This document shows positions 23,977 through 35,779 of a stretch of DNA of 64,000 bases, in pieces. The stretch lies in NCBI GenBank assembly GCA_963573385.1, contig CAUYLG010070425.1:1-64000 (forward strand), read 5' to 3'. The number at the start of each line of letters is the position of its first letter. The first letter of the stretch is position 1. Position numbers and translations under genes: made by a program. The notes beneath the pieces are model-generated. The model searched no databases, had not been told where the DNA came from, and saw nothing but the letters and a program-made list of their open reading frames with translations. The stretch is from Cacajao melanocephalus (Eukaryota; Chordata; Mammalia; Primates; Pitheciidae).

Positions 23977-23990
23977 CCAAAGCCCCTGTT

Positions 23991-24301
23991 TTTCTTCTTA
24001 CTATTATTATTTTGAGATGGAGTCTTGCTCTTTCACCATGTTGGAGTGTAGTGGCGTGATCTTGGCTCACTGAAACCTCCGCCTTCCAGGTTCAAGTGAT
24101 TCTCCTGCCTCAGCCTCCCGAGTAGCTGGGATTACAGGCATGCGCCACCACGCCCAGCTAATTTTTGTATTTTTTTGTTTTTTAAGTAGAGACAGAGTTT
24201 CACCATATTGGCCAGAATGGTCTCAATCTCCTGACCTCATGATCTGCCCTTCTCAGCCTCCCAAAGTGCTGAAATTACAGGCGTGAGCCACTGCACCTGG
24301 C
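23991..24301 (-). mobile_element. Alu SINE, antisense, with 14-bp target-site duplication
   Basis: Both arms are present in antisense, ending TGCACCTGGC. CCAAAGCCCCTGTT flanks it at 23977-23990 and 24302-24315. An expanded T-rich spacer lies between the arms. Confidence 0.95.
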
Positions 24302-24315
24302 CCAAAGCCCCTGTT

Positions 24316-25799
24316 CTTATTTTCCCAGTCTGCCACTAGACACACTTTGGAGTCTGTGTGAAATGGCTTTTGGTCCCAGAGAGAGCTGGGGGCTGAGCAG
24401 GATCCTGAAGTTGTGGCCCAGGCTTGGGGCCCTCGTCCTTCCGGGGGAGCCACAAAACAGTACCGCTGGCTGGGGGAAAGGGTAGGTAAAGAGTCAGGGC
24501 CCTGGCATGCCAGCATCAGGAGACAGAACTAGAATTTGGGTTGGCAGAGGGGCAGGACCCAGGGCAAATCTAGTGCTGACAGCAGCCAGTCAGCACGGGG
24601 CTGGGTCCCTGCTGTTATTCATCACCTCCACCCCACCCACCCCACCCAGAGAGACCAGAAGGGCAGCTCTGAGAGCATTCTGGCGTGTGGAGGAGCCCTT
24701 GGTGCACACCCTGGCCTCGCCCCTTAGCTGGCCTAGCCCAGCACGCCTTAGACTCATCCAAACCCTCCTTTCTGGGCCTCTGTAATCAGCCCCTTCACTG
24801 TCTCTCTCCTCCCACTGCCAGCATGTCCCCCTCAGCTCCTTCCAGAGCAGAGCTAGGTTGGTGTGAATGGGCACAGACCAGCCTTCTCGCCCCCACCCTC
24901 ATGAATTGGAGATTTATGGTCACATGCCCTGATCCACTAATTGGGGTGCTTGCCAAAAGGCTAGGGGAGTGGCCCCTACTGTTTCCACCCCTGCCCCAGT
25001 AGGCCCCATTTGCCTGTCCATGGCTGGGAGCCTCTCTGTGCACTGTCTGCACTTTCCAGGCATAACGGCTTGCAGTCTGGTACCTGCAGTGGCATATATC
25101 ACACCAGGAGTCAGGCTGGGAGTCTGGTCCATTCTTGCCCTGGTACCCTGAGGGCGGTGAGGGTCTGGGATTCTAGAAGGAGTCATCACAGGGTTTCTAT
25201 GAGGCATTGTTTGTCCAGATCCTTGTGAAGATGACTTCCTGGATTGATTTTTCCTGAGATGCCCAGGACAGGGCAGTGGGTTGGATAACTTCTGACGTGC
25301 TGATGTAAATTTTCCTTGAGAAGTGAGAAGGGCAGGTCTTCTGTGCTCTGTGGAAGCTCAGTGATATGAACAGGGGCTGTGCGTGTGTTCCTGAGGGCAT
25401 CTCTACTGGCAGGAGATGAGGACAGCGGTCTTAATGGAAACAGGCCTTGAGAAAGGCAAAAGCTTGGCCAGGATGCCCAGAGCTCAAACCACTCCAGAGA
25501 CCTGGGAAAGGTCTGGGACATGGCCTTGCTCCAGAGCAAGATGGCGGCTTCAGTTTAACAAAGACATTCATTGAGCACCTGATGAGTACCTGTGTGAACA
25601 GGGAGGAAACAGAAATGAATAGCACACTTCCCCTCCCCCAGCCTGCTCCAGCTCTTATGGACATGTGAGTGTGACAAAGTGGCCAAGGGCTATAACACAG
25701 TCAGCACCAGGTACAAAGGGCCCCAGGAGGGGGTCTTGAATTAGGTTTAGAGACTCTTCCACGAGGACTGACACGTGGCACAGAGGCAGGAGGTAGGAG
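24316..25799. other. Unique non-coding sequence
   Basis: No gene seen. A short ancient-repeat patch with CATTCATTGAGCACCTGATG lies at about 25,560-25,625. Confidence 0.45.
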
Positions 25800-25901
25800 G
25801 GGCTTGTCACCCCCTTGCTTAAGACTTTTCAGTGGCCTGTCATTGCTCTTAGAATAAAATTCAACCCCCAGACAGAAGTTTCTAAGCTCCAGCATGATCC
25901 T
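25800..25901 (+). mobile_element. L2 LINE fragment
   Basis: CAGTGGCCTGTCATTGCTCT, AATAAAATTCAACCCCCAGA and CAGCATGATCCTGCACTGGC resemble a well known internal L2 segment. Confidence 0.5.
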
Positions 25902-26075
25902 GCACTGGCCAATATAGTGGCCACTATCAGCATGTGGCTATCAAGCCCTTAAAATGAGGCTGGTATGTTTAAGGAACTGAATGTTTCCTTTATACAATTT
26001 GAACTGATTTAAATAGCTGGCACAGACAGGGAACATTTTCATAATCAAAGAAAGCTTTACGGGATAGCACTGCCC
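25902..26075 (+). mobile_element. MER3-like hAT-Charlie element
   Basis: CCAATATAGTGGCCACTATC, GCATGTGGCTATCAAGCCC, GGAACTGAATGTTTCC and the terminal GGATAGCACTG fit MER3, with remnants of inverted ends. Confidence 0.6.
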
Positions 26076-26080
26076 ACCTT

Positions 26081-26137
26081 CCCAGTTCATGCCCATCTGC
26101 CCAGTTCATGCCCACCTGCCCAGTTCATGCCCACTTG
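26081..26137 (+). repeat. Three tandem 19-bp units
   Basis: CCCAGTTCATGCCCAYCTG-like units occur at 26081, 26100 and 26119 with one or two differences, followed by a partial fourth unit. Confidence 0.9.
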
Positions 26138-26239
26138 CCCAGTCTCCCTGGTCTGTCTGTTCTGAAGACATGCCAGGTTCATGACTTGTACACTCACCAT
26201 TCCCTCTGCCCAGAGCCCCTTCCCCCACCCCTGAGATGG

Positions 26240-26500
26240 GCAGCTGCCTCTCATGCTTCAAGTCTCAGCCTAACTCTGCCCACCATAGCTAAAGCTGTCC
26301 CTCTCTGCAGGCTCTAAGCCGTTCATTGTTTCTTTTGTAGCATTTAACATAATTTGCAATCATTTACAAATTGACTCTTTGTCTACCTCTTTAGAACACA
26401 GGCCCCATGAGAGCAAGATCTGGTCTTTTTCATCATTGTATCGCCAGGGTTGACGTTGTGTCTAGCCCCTTTAGGCACTCAATACATAGTTACGTAACTG
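26240..26500 (+). mobile_element. L2 LINE 3' end
   Basis: CAGGCCCCATGAGAGCAAGA, CATTGTATCGCCAGGG and TTAGGCACTCAATACATAG are L2 3' landmarks in sense orientation. Confidence 0.6.
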
Positions 26501-27054
26501 ACCGACAGTGTTCCACACAGAGGCAACAGCAAATATGCAGAGGTAAGGGGCAGTGGCTGCATGGGGTGGGCGCCAGGATGAAAATGAAATAACACAGGAG
26601 AGAAGACAGAGGCGATTTAGAGACTGGGGAGGGGGCAGTGTGAGTTCATCAGGGAAGGTCATAAGATTTCTGAGTTGGGCAGCCATTGAGGAGCCTGCCA
26701 ACCGGCCAAAGGATCTCATACAGAAAAGCCTTCACAACAGGGAGCTGGCCCCCTGGCCGCTGTCCAGGAATATCAGTTGCAGAGGGACTGGGAGGAGTAA
26801 GGTGGTGCCACCCAGCAAGCCCAGGGATCCAGAAAGAAAGCCTACCTCTCCCACATCCCTGAGGGGTTTGCATCAGGGAGGGGCTCAGCTAGAGCTGGTC
26901 CCCTCACCTGCGGGCTGGAAACTGAGCAAGAAGTTTCAGCCCAGACTCTCTTAGAAGCAGCAGGAGCCCCAGAGACCTCCTCTCAGCCTTCCTTGAGCCA
27001 GCCCCCATCCCTGGCCCAGCCTTCCTTTTTCTCCTCTGTAGAAAGTAAGCTCTA

Positions 27055-27475
<421 letters not shown>

Positions 27476-28394
27476 ATTTCACTTTTTAACGAACATAGAG
27501 ATGACAGGATGTGAAGTCTGGGAGCCTGAATGTTGAAAGTGAAATCTGGGTCACAGTTAATGCTTTAGGGCAGGCAGCAAAGAGAATTAGAAGCCCATTT
27601 GTACTCATTCCTTTGAGAAGGAAAATATACTCATCTTATTTCAGAATCAAGTCAAAATTAACTTCTTTCAGGAAGGTTCCCCTGACTACCCCCAATACCT
27701 TCCACATTGAAATCAACCTATATCCATTAGAATTTTACCATCTAGATATATGTTCTGACAGTCACCTGAAAGCATGCCATTTCAGAGCTCAGATCATGCG
27801 ACTGTGCCTCCTTCACTTCTTTTCTTCACTTCAGGAGTGTTAGCCTCCTTGCTGGTTGATTTCTGAGACAGGCCTCATACAGGGTGGGGCTCAGGCAGGC
27901 AGAAGAGAGAGAGGTGATGGAAACAACACTGACCTGCTGGCTCAAAACCGTACATACACCTGAGCCCCAAACCAATCCTCCCAGCCTGAGTACACCTCCC
28001 TCACCGCGGCCCAGAATATGTAACCTGACTGCCCTTTCCTCTCCTCCTCTGGCCGAAGCACCTGACTCAAGATGTCCTGCTCTGCAAGTTCCCACCGTTG
28101 ACCTCAGAATTATAGAGTATTAGGCTAGAGTGGACTTTGGGGGCCACCAAGTTTACCCCTCTCTTTGCAGACTGGTGTGAGGGACAGAGGAAGGCACTTA
28201 TCTGACATGAAGCTAGTCAGCGACACAACTAGATCGGGACCCCAGCTGGCCTGACTTTCATGCCCTGTGATGGGAATGGATGCTGTTAAAGGACCCATCC
28301 AGAAAAGGATCTACTTGTCACAGGGAAATCTCGAGGAGGCAGCCTGTTACTGCCACTGAGTGTCCAGCTCTGGATCATGGTTGCCTTGTATCTA
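27476..28394. other. Mostly unique non-coding sequence
   Basis: An L2-like patch (TTCCCCTGACTACCCC) is possible near 27,660-27,700. A 110-codon open frame at 27,511-27,843 overlaps it and is not convincing as a gene. Confidence 0.4.
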
Positions 28395-28565
28395 CCCATT
28401 ACCAGCTGGGTGGCCTCACGGAACCTCAGTTTCCTCATCTGAAAAAGAAGGATGATGGTGCCCACCTTATAGGGTCATTGTAAGGAATTAAATGACGTGG
28501 TTCATATACAGGGCTCAGAACCATGCCTGGTTAGTAGGCATGGTGTGTGTAGGAGCATAGTAAAC
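28395..28565 (+). mobile_element. MIR SINE
   Basis: CTCAGTTTCCTCATCTGAAA, CCCACCTTATAGGGTCATTG and GGAATTAAATGACG are MIR landmarks in sense orientation. Confidence 0.75.
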
Positions 28566-28964
28566 ATGGGCTATTGCTACCGATATGTCAAAATAATGTC
28601 AATATTAACACAGTAGAGAAGTAGCTAGAAAAACTGAACTTCATACCTGGAAATGATTTTAAAGATAATCAGTTCGGCTTCCATGGACTTGCCTTTTATA
28701 GGCAGATGGGCTACTCTAACCCCTCCTTCAGGGCCCTTCTATATCCTAGAATAGGAAAATTATCATTATTTAAAGACATAATTAACATTTATTATGGCTG
28801 GCATATTAGGTTTTAGATAGGCCAAATGTGTGATACAATGGAATTGTATTTTTATATGCTGCTGTGTATACTTTATAGGACATTGGGGCCCTCATATAAT
28901 CGGTGTGCACTGTACTTTAATGCCCATTTTATAGGACTTTTATAAGGGAAGCTGGATGATGTGG

Positions 28965-29100
28965 TGGAATGAGCACTGTGCCAGGAGTCACAAGGCCTGG
29001 TTAGGATGCAGGCTTTGCCACATATTAACTGTGGCGTTCCAAGCAAGCTGCCTCCTCTCTTCATCAGTGAAATGCAGTGCTTGGCTGGATGGAGTCCAGT
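28965..29100 (+). mobile_element. MIR SINE fragment
   Basis: GGAATGAGCACTGTGCCAGG, AGTCACAAGGCCTGG and CTTTGCCACATATTAACTGT fit the 5' half of MIR. Confidence 0.55.
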
Positions 29101-30539
29101 GCTCTGGAAGCAGAATCTTACAATATTAAGTGATAACAGAGGTTTATAGGTGTTTTGTACACATCTATGAAGTGTTTTTGGTCACATCTCTGGCTTACTT
29201 GAGGCTGTTCTTAGGGACACAGTCCTCAATAATAAAACTGTTTCTACTGGAAACTATAATCTGCTTTCCAATAATCTGCTCTGCAAATTGCTAATAGAAA
29301 TACCTTCCCTGGGAAAGTTGGGACTCCCCGCATGTAACACCCGCATCTCAGGAAGTGCATGAGTGGCCTTCATGTGGTCCCCAAGACAGTCATTCAGTCT
29401 TCTGGATCCTTCCTCAACATAAAATTCCCTAAGAGCAAACTAAAAGTGAAGTATGTGAGCTGTGAGCAGCAGCTACAAATGGCAGCAGGAGGTCACACAG
29501 CCGGTGCAGGCCCCAAAACCAAGAAGCTGACCAGACTGCGCGATCACACAGTTCAATGATGGATGTCCAGAATGAGAAACCCAGGGCGTCAAGAAGCACA
29601 GCAAGTATGTTCAGTATTGTTTGCGTTAGGAGGCAAGACAGAATGCGATGCCTTTTAGAGAGATTTCCATCAAAGTAAATACTTTAAAAAACGCTCAGCT
29701 CCTGTTACACACCGAATTCACTAATGTGGGCCCCCTCCATGCCTGCAGAGCTTGCTACATGAATGAAGCTTCACTGCTCATGTGCCCCCACGGATGTGAG
29801 TGTGTACAGGAGAATGCACATAGAGGTCCCAGAATAATAATAAATCCAGAGTGGACTTTTGGGGTAAAGCAGCTTTTCAGTGTTTCAGTGAGGATCTGGT
29901 TAGGATCCAAGTTAGACTTAATGTACATTAAATTAGCAAGCACTCGTGTATTCACCTATTTAAAAATATTTGTTCTTGAGTGCCTAGTATTATGCCAGGC
30001 ATTGTTTTAGAGGCTCTGTGTGGAGTTTCAGAGAGGATCTGCCGTTAACGTGGTGTTTTACCGGGGTATACTCATGAACAAGAAATAACCACCAGTTTTA
30101 CGAATGCACACCTACTGTGTGCTCTGTTATCTAAAGTTTGCTCCTTGATGTGGCCTTCCTGCCCCTGCCCCACTTTCTTCAGAGGAAGCTGCTTTAGAGT
30201 CGCCTGGGTAGCCCCCATAAGATGGAGCACTCCTTTGGGGCAAGAGCTATGGTTCTGCCATCAGCCCGGGAGCCTCCACCGACAAGGCTGGTCTCTGCCA
30301 TGACCTCAGTACAGAGGGAGATGGACGCCTGGCTCTCCTGGGCAGCCTGGTCAAGAAACACCCTTTTTTCCTAGAGAGAGGTCTCCCTCTGTTCCTGAGC
30401 TGAGCACAGGCTTTCTCAATGAGCCAGCAGAACAGGACCGAGGGGCGTCTCCCTGGGGCCTCCAGGCCTGCGACGCTTCTGGCTCATGGGGAGGGGGAAG
30501 GGAGAGAAAGAAAGAGCGAGGAGGAAGGCGCCCAGCGTC
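29101..30539. other. Unique non-coding sequence upstream of the PKP1 CpG island
   Basis: AT-rich to 30,100, then rising GC. A small old-repeat patch (TAGTATTATGCCAGGCATTG) lies at about 29,980-30,020. No other element is recognised; proximal PKP1 regulatory DNA probably lies in the right half. Confidence 0.4.
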
Positions 30540-30890
30540 CCACACGGGGGCCTCGCAGCCTTGCCCCCAAGAGCGCTGGCTCCCAGCGGGAGTGCCCTGC
30601 AGCCCTGCGCCCGAGCGGCAGCGGCGCGTGGCCGGGTGGAGTGGGTGGTGCAGGGCAGGGGTGGTATATCCTGTCTGACGGAGGGCGGGCCTCGCCAGTG
30701 CCAGAGAGGGACGAGCCAGGGTGGAGGCGCCAGGAGCAGCTGCCGGGAGCCCTCACGCGGACCATTCACTCTATGGCCATAGGGAGCCGCTGAGAGCGAG
30801 AAGAGCACGCTCCCGCCCGCCCGCTGCACCGCACCTCGCCGCGCTCGCCGCTCTCCCCGGCCCGGCCCGCGCCTCCCGCCTCCCGCCACC
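30540..30890 (+). promoter_or_regulatory. PKP1: PKP1 CpG-island promoter and 5' UTR
   Basis: CpG dinucleotides become frequent from about 30,540 and stay frequent through exon 1 to about 31,270, in contrast to the CpG-poor flanks. The last 110 bases before the ATG are C-rich and look like a GC-rich 5' untranslated region. They end in GCCACC directly before the ATG, a strong Kozak context. A TATA-like stretch (GGTATATCC, 30,662-30,670) lies about 220 bases upstream of the ATG, but I cannot show that it is used. The exact transcription start is not visible in the sequence. Confidence 0.75.
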
Positions 30891-31092
30891 ATGAACCCCT
30901 CGCCGCTCAAGACCGCCTTGGCGTACGAATGCTTCCAGGACCAGGACCACTCCACGCTGGCTTTGCCGTCGGACCAAAAGATGAAAACGGGCACGTCTGG
31001 CCGGCAGCGCGTGCAGGAGCAGGTGATGATGACCGTCAAGCGGCAGAAGTCCAAGTCTTCCCAGTCGTCCACCCTGAGCCACTCCAATCGAG
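30891..31092 (+). CDS. PKP1: PKP1 coding exon 1 (residues 1-67)
   Basis: The exon starts at the ATG at 30,891 and encodes 67 codons plus one base. The protein begins MNPSPLKTALAYE and ends in a basic, Ser-rich stretch (VKRQKSKSSQSS). This matches the N-terminal part of plakophilin 1, the head segment that contacts desmosomal cadherins and desmoplakin. The donor is CGAG|gtaaag at 31,093, and the split Gly codon is completed by exon 2. Residues 3 (Pro) and 20 (His) differ from human PKP1 as I remember it (His and Asn). No upstream in-frame ATG with a better context was seen. Confidence 0.96.
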
Positions 31093-32375
31093 GTAAAGGC
31101 CCGCCCCCTTTCCCGAGCGCCCTGGCCCAGCGGCGCGGACCACGGCGGTGCCGGAAGGCGAGGGGCTGCCGGCCCCGGGCAGGGTCTGCGCGCCGAGTGC
31201 GAGCGCGAGCAGCCGAGCTCCCAGCCGGTGCCGCGACCCGAGGCCGGCTCGACGGCTCCACGAGCTCGATGGCGCGCCAGTGGGCGAGAATGGGTGGGTG
31301 GTTCACCGACACTCGGCCAGCAGTGTCTCCCAGCGTGCCGGAAGGCCGAGGATCCCCCGCGAGCGGTTCTCGTGTTCCTGAGCCCTGGGTCTAGATGGCT
31401 TTCTCTTTCCCACGCCGCTCTGCGGATCAGCGCCGCATCCTGGCCCGCCTCGGCTGTCCTGGGGGCCATGGCCCCGCGCTAGCAAACGGTTGTGGGCCAC
31501 CCTTCACCCTTCCTGGGCTTGGTCTCCCGGCCTTCAGCTGACGGCCAATGCCCAGCGCCCAGGCCAAGGGGAACCCCAGTCCCTGCGTGTGTGTGTGTGC
31601 GCGAGAGCGGGCTGAGAGTCGCTGAGACAGGAGTGCAGCTCGGGAGAGGCGCTGCGGGACAAGGAAGTGGCACAGGGAGCAGGGACGAGGCCCTGGAACT
31701 TCGGGGCACTTAATCGGGAGCCTCCCGGAAGAGGCTAGCCTTGCTGGAAGGCTGCCCCACGGCCAGTGGTTCCATTGACGACAGGGAAGGGGGTTAAGGA
31801 TGCCTTCTTTCCCCAATAGCCAAGGCAGAAATCCTCTTCCCCACCGGATTCTTCCTACCCCACTCAGCTTTGGTAGAAACAAGTGTCTCATGGGGAGAGT
31901 AGGGAATGAGCGTGGCAGGTTGGAAATCCCCTAAGCCCCAGGCAGATCTCCAGCTGAGCCCTCGAGGGCACTTTTCCAAGCTGGATTCCGGGCCTGGCAC
32001 CCCCTCCTCCAGCCTCTGAGAGGCCAGATCCCATGATGGGGCAGCCTGGGAGAAAGGTGGCAGCACCCAGGAAACTCAAGGAGGAAGGGGCAGTACTGGA
32101 CAGGGGAGAGCTTACAGACCAAATAAACGCTTTCATACAAAGGATGCCCGGCAAGAACTCCACACAAGTGAGCAAAGCTTCCACTTGTTTATTTATTTAT
32201 TTAGTTTTGCCAAGTTTAGTAAAATGCTAATAAAGACTCTACCCACTGCAAACCAACACATGTCAATCAAGACTGACTTACCGAGACAGGCCTTAAGAAA
32301 GAGTGAGGGCAGGGGTTAAAAAGGTGGAAGGGGACAAAAGAAACCGATCCTGTCCATTCTCCCACCACACGCACA

Positions 32376-32397
32376 TGCACACACACACACACACACC
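32376..32397 (+). repeat. (CA)n microsatellite
   Basis: A short CA run in intron 1 of PKP1. Confidence 0.85.
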
Positions 32398-33813
32398 CCT
32401 CACACTTTCTACCTCTGACCTCTATCCCCCCCACCCATTCCCTAGCCCGCATTCCTGAGTGGCCCCGTGTACAGCCGAGGGAGGGAAAATGGCGGGCAGA
32501 GGACTTCCTGGGCCTCAGACCTAAAGGCCTTTGCTGCTCTGTGTGCTCTTTGCCTTTGTCTGGGCTCCCGGCTCTTCTCGTCACATTTCCACTCAAGGTC
32601 ATGCCGCCTCCAGAGCACTTGCCTCCTTCCCTTTTATTTGGTGCCTTGGTGGCAGCCTCCTAGCCTCTTTAGAAGTAGGTTTGGAAGAACAAAATGCCCC
32701 CATTTCTGGCTACAGCCCAGGGCACAGCTCAAGCCAACCTCCTCTCCTCTCTGCACAAGACCTGACTGCCCCCTTCCCACTCCCACTCCATCCCAGCTGG
32801 AGCTCTTGGCTCACAGCTCCAGAAAACTCAAGCCGGCCCTGGGTGCCCCAAGGACCCCTTCTTCTTCCCGCCTATGGGGATATGGGCTGAGTGTCTGTTG
32901 GCGTGAAGTGCGCTTTCTGGGTTTGGTCTTTGTGGGTAATTTCTGTCTGATAAGGTCGTCTTTGTTCCCTCTTTGTTTTTCCTCTGAAGGTCCCCCAGTG
33001 GTCTTCAGACAGGGAGGGTTGATGCTGATGGCTACCTCTCCAGACTGGCCCTATGGGCCTGTCCCTCCACCCTCAGCCTCAGGAGGTCCCTAAAGAAGGC
33101 TGGTTTCCCCAGAGGCATCCTCACTGGAAGAGGCGGTTTGGGCACTTGGAGCTGGTGTTTCTGGTTTATCTGGCTTAGTTTTCATCAGATTTCTCTGTCC
33201 TCTCCATCAGAAACGCCCAAGCGTCCCCTCTTTGCTCTGCGGCCACCTCTACTCACTCTGCTCCCTCTTTCTCATGCTAGTTTACCTGTCAGGAGTCTGT
33301 CTTGGTTCCTGGAATGGAATGAGCTGGGACATGTGGAAGGACCATGCCCCCGGACAGATTCAAATTCTCCTTTAGTCTCTTCCAAGAGCCAAGAGCTGGT
33401 TTGTCTAGGGTCTTCTTGAGCCCCTTGAATCCTATCCAAAGTTCCCCTAGTTAAGAAGGGCCGGCCACACCCCACAGGTTGCCCGGAAGAGCAGCCGATG
33501 CTCCTTGTGCCCCGGGAAGGACAGTCAGGACCAGCCATCCTTGGTCCTGGCTTCTTCTCAGTGCCTCCCCACTAGGGCTCTTTTCTCTCTTGTCACTGAG
33601 GGAGTTTTGAGCCTCTGAGGGCTGGAAGAAGGGCCCCTGGAGCCGGGCACCAAATGCCTGTCTGCATTCATGCCCTCCCTGAAATGTAGCAGATCTGACA
33701 GGCACTCTCCCTGGTCATGAAGCCCCTGGGCAGGAAGAAGGTGGCCGCTATGGCCTGGAGACCTTGGAGAAGGAGGCTGCTCTGAACCTGCCTTCCCATC
33801 TTGAACTGGTTCT

Positions 33814-33841
33814 GAAGTATTGCTCTGAAGAGCAATACTTC
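33814..33841. repeat. Perfect inverted repeat, 12-bp arms, 4-base loop
   Basis: GAAGTATTGCTC, loop TGAA, then GAGCAATACTTC. All twelve pairs match. It would form a stable hairpin in RNA transcribed from either strand. Confidence 0.95.
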
Positions 33842-35048
33842 CTGTGTTTTCAGGCTGTCCCCGTGTGCGTCAGGGTGTCTGGCATACTTTTCTTCCCAGA
33901 CTGTGTGGGAGGCAAGGGGAAACTGAGGGGGATGTCACCACCCAACAAAAGATCTTTGCTAGAGAAACGATCTCTCTGAGGATAGGGAAGGAAGCATTTA
34001 TCCACCTTCCAGATCTTTATAACTTCTCTTGGAATCTCTTCCAAAGCTTAACCTGCATCTCATTTGTCCTAACCCAAATACTCCCCTTGCACCCACTGTG
34101 AACACAGATCATACCCAGATCAGAGAAGGAGCTTCCTTTCACCTGTCACGTCTCCTTCCAGGGAAGTCCTAACAACACCAGCACCATTCCTGCTTTGTCC
34201 CACTGCCTGCTTAGACATCTGTGATTTTTTATTTCAGCCCTCGGCCTGAAGTTCTCTCTCTCCCTTCTTCACAGAAGTATTGTTTCCCATCTACAGTTGC
34301 TAATCCCCTATTTCTCTCTGATCAGAGATAGGGGCTGGGGGTGATGTTGGGCCAGGGGAGATGCCTGCTTCCTTTCTGTGGTTGCTGTGTCTAGTCACCG
34401 CCCCAACAGGGGAGGGGGGACACGCTTGCACCAGCTCTGCAGACTGCGCAGTGAAGGAGCTCGTCTCAGGAGCCCCCGCTTTGACGGCCTTTTGTATTTG
34501 TGTTTGACTCTGTCTCAGCATGAGCCTCTGCCCGCGTGAATGCTCTGCTCATTATTGTCTCTTGAAAGTTGTTATTTCCTGACCACAGACATCACTTTTG
34601 GGGTTGTTTTCTGAAGACCGAAGCTGAGATTGCAGATGGTAATGGCTATGTGTGCTTTAGCTTGTTCCATTGGCGAAACATACTAATTAAACTTCAAATG
34701 AACCAATTCTTGTTTCTTTACAATGTACTTTGGCTTGAAGTTGGGGTTTTAGCCAGAATTTCCGTTGGCCTGTTCCAACACATGCAAAAATGCTGGCTAT
34801 TCTAGGGTGTTTCGCAGCGAATGCTGTTTTGCTGGATCCTGCTCCTTTACTAAGCTTATTGGCAGAGATTTAAAAAAAATACAAATTCCTCCCCCAACCC
34901 CATACCAACCTAAGTATCAATGTGCCAGTTGTTCTAGGTGTAGATGTCTGGGAAGTGCATCTGCTATGGGCGTGACCCTTAAAGTTGTATAATGTGTGAA
35001 CAAAATAAAATAGAGGAATGTAAGATATCTTCATGCGAAGTTCCTTCT

Positions 35049-35190
35049 AGGCACACACTGCACACATATGTATATACACATAAATCACACATGCACATAT
35101 GCATGCATACACAAAGCACCACACACCCACATGTGCACACACATGAACACACATGTAGCACACACACATGTTATATGTGTGTCCTTGCAG
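35049..35190 (+). repeat. CA-rich degenerate microsatellite
   Basis: About 140 bases of CACA, CATA and CATG alternation, ending in TATGTGTGT. The alternating purine-pyrimidine pattern is Z-DNA-prone. Confidence 0.85.
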
Positions 35191-35486
35191 CTGTGCTGTG
35201 TCAGGAGCCCAGCGTGGCATCTACTGCTGCCTGGTGTGCCATCTTGGACAAGTCACTGCCTCTCTTTGGGTCTCTGCAGCTGTCAAGGTTGAATTAGATC
35301 ATCTCCAAAGTGCTCTGCAACGCTAACACGTTGGAAACAGAGTGTATAACTCCCCAGCTCTGCGCACCGTTTGCCCAGCCCGCCAGCAGCTGTACTGCCA
35401 AAATGCTCTTCGCCTCAAGGCATGTCGCTCATCGTAAACATGTCGCTCTTGTAAACATCCTAACATACTAAAAAAAATCTTCTCAT

Positions 35487-35672
35487 CCACTGTTCTCAAA
35501 CTCGGCTACATATTGGAATCACCCAAAAATTTAAAACACGAACATCTGAGTCCCCACCACACCCCGACCAAAGACTAACTTAGTGAGTATGAGGAATGGC
35601 ACAGGCATCAGGGATTCAGAAACTTTCAGGTGATTCTGATGTGTAGCCAAGTTGGAGAATGACTGTTCTAGT
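35487..35672. mobile_element. MER5-like hAT-Charlie element
   Basis: CTGTTCTCAAACTCGGCTAC, TTGGAATCACCC, CAGGTGATTCTGATGTGTAG and TTGGAGAATGACTGTTCTAG are conserved MER5 ends. Confidence 0.7.
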
Positions 35673-35744
35673 CCCTTGTCCTTCACATAGACCCAGCATG
35701 GGAGATCACTCCTATACAGTGACATACACCCGTGTCTCTCTGTC

Positions 35745-35779
35745 ATACACGTACACACACACACGCACGCACACACACA
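35745..35779 (+). repeat. (AC)n microsatellite, interrupted
   Basis: ACAC runs with two ACGC interruptions. Confidence 0.85.

Larger units (their letters stand above)
30540..31270. other. CpG island over the PKP1 promoter and exon 1
   Basis: This stretch of roughly 730 bases is GC-rich with many CpGs, covering the putative promoter, the 5' untranslated region, coding exon 1 and the first 180 bases of intron 1. It is the only clear CpG island I see in the window. Long open frames on both strands here are a side effect of few stop codons in GC-rich DNA. Confidence 0.8.

Noticed and set aside
29359..29559. 66-codon Lys-rich frame that looked like a ribosomal-protein pseudogene
   Set aside because: I compared it mentally with several small basic ribosomal proteins and found no match; there is no poly-A tail or target duplication.
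30416..31312. 298-codon antisense open frame over the PKP1 CpG island
   Set aside because: It lies opposite exon 1 in GC-rich DNA where stops are scarce. It has no family motif, and a second antisense frame is equally open over part of the same bases.
33814..33841. Hairpin as a microRNA precursor
   Set aside because: The stem is only 12 bp with a 4-base loop and does not extend, far below the length of a precursor.
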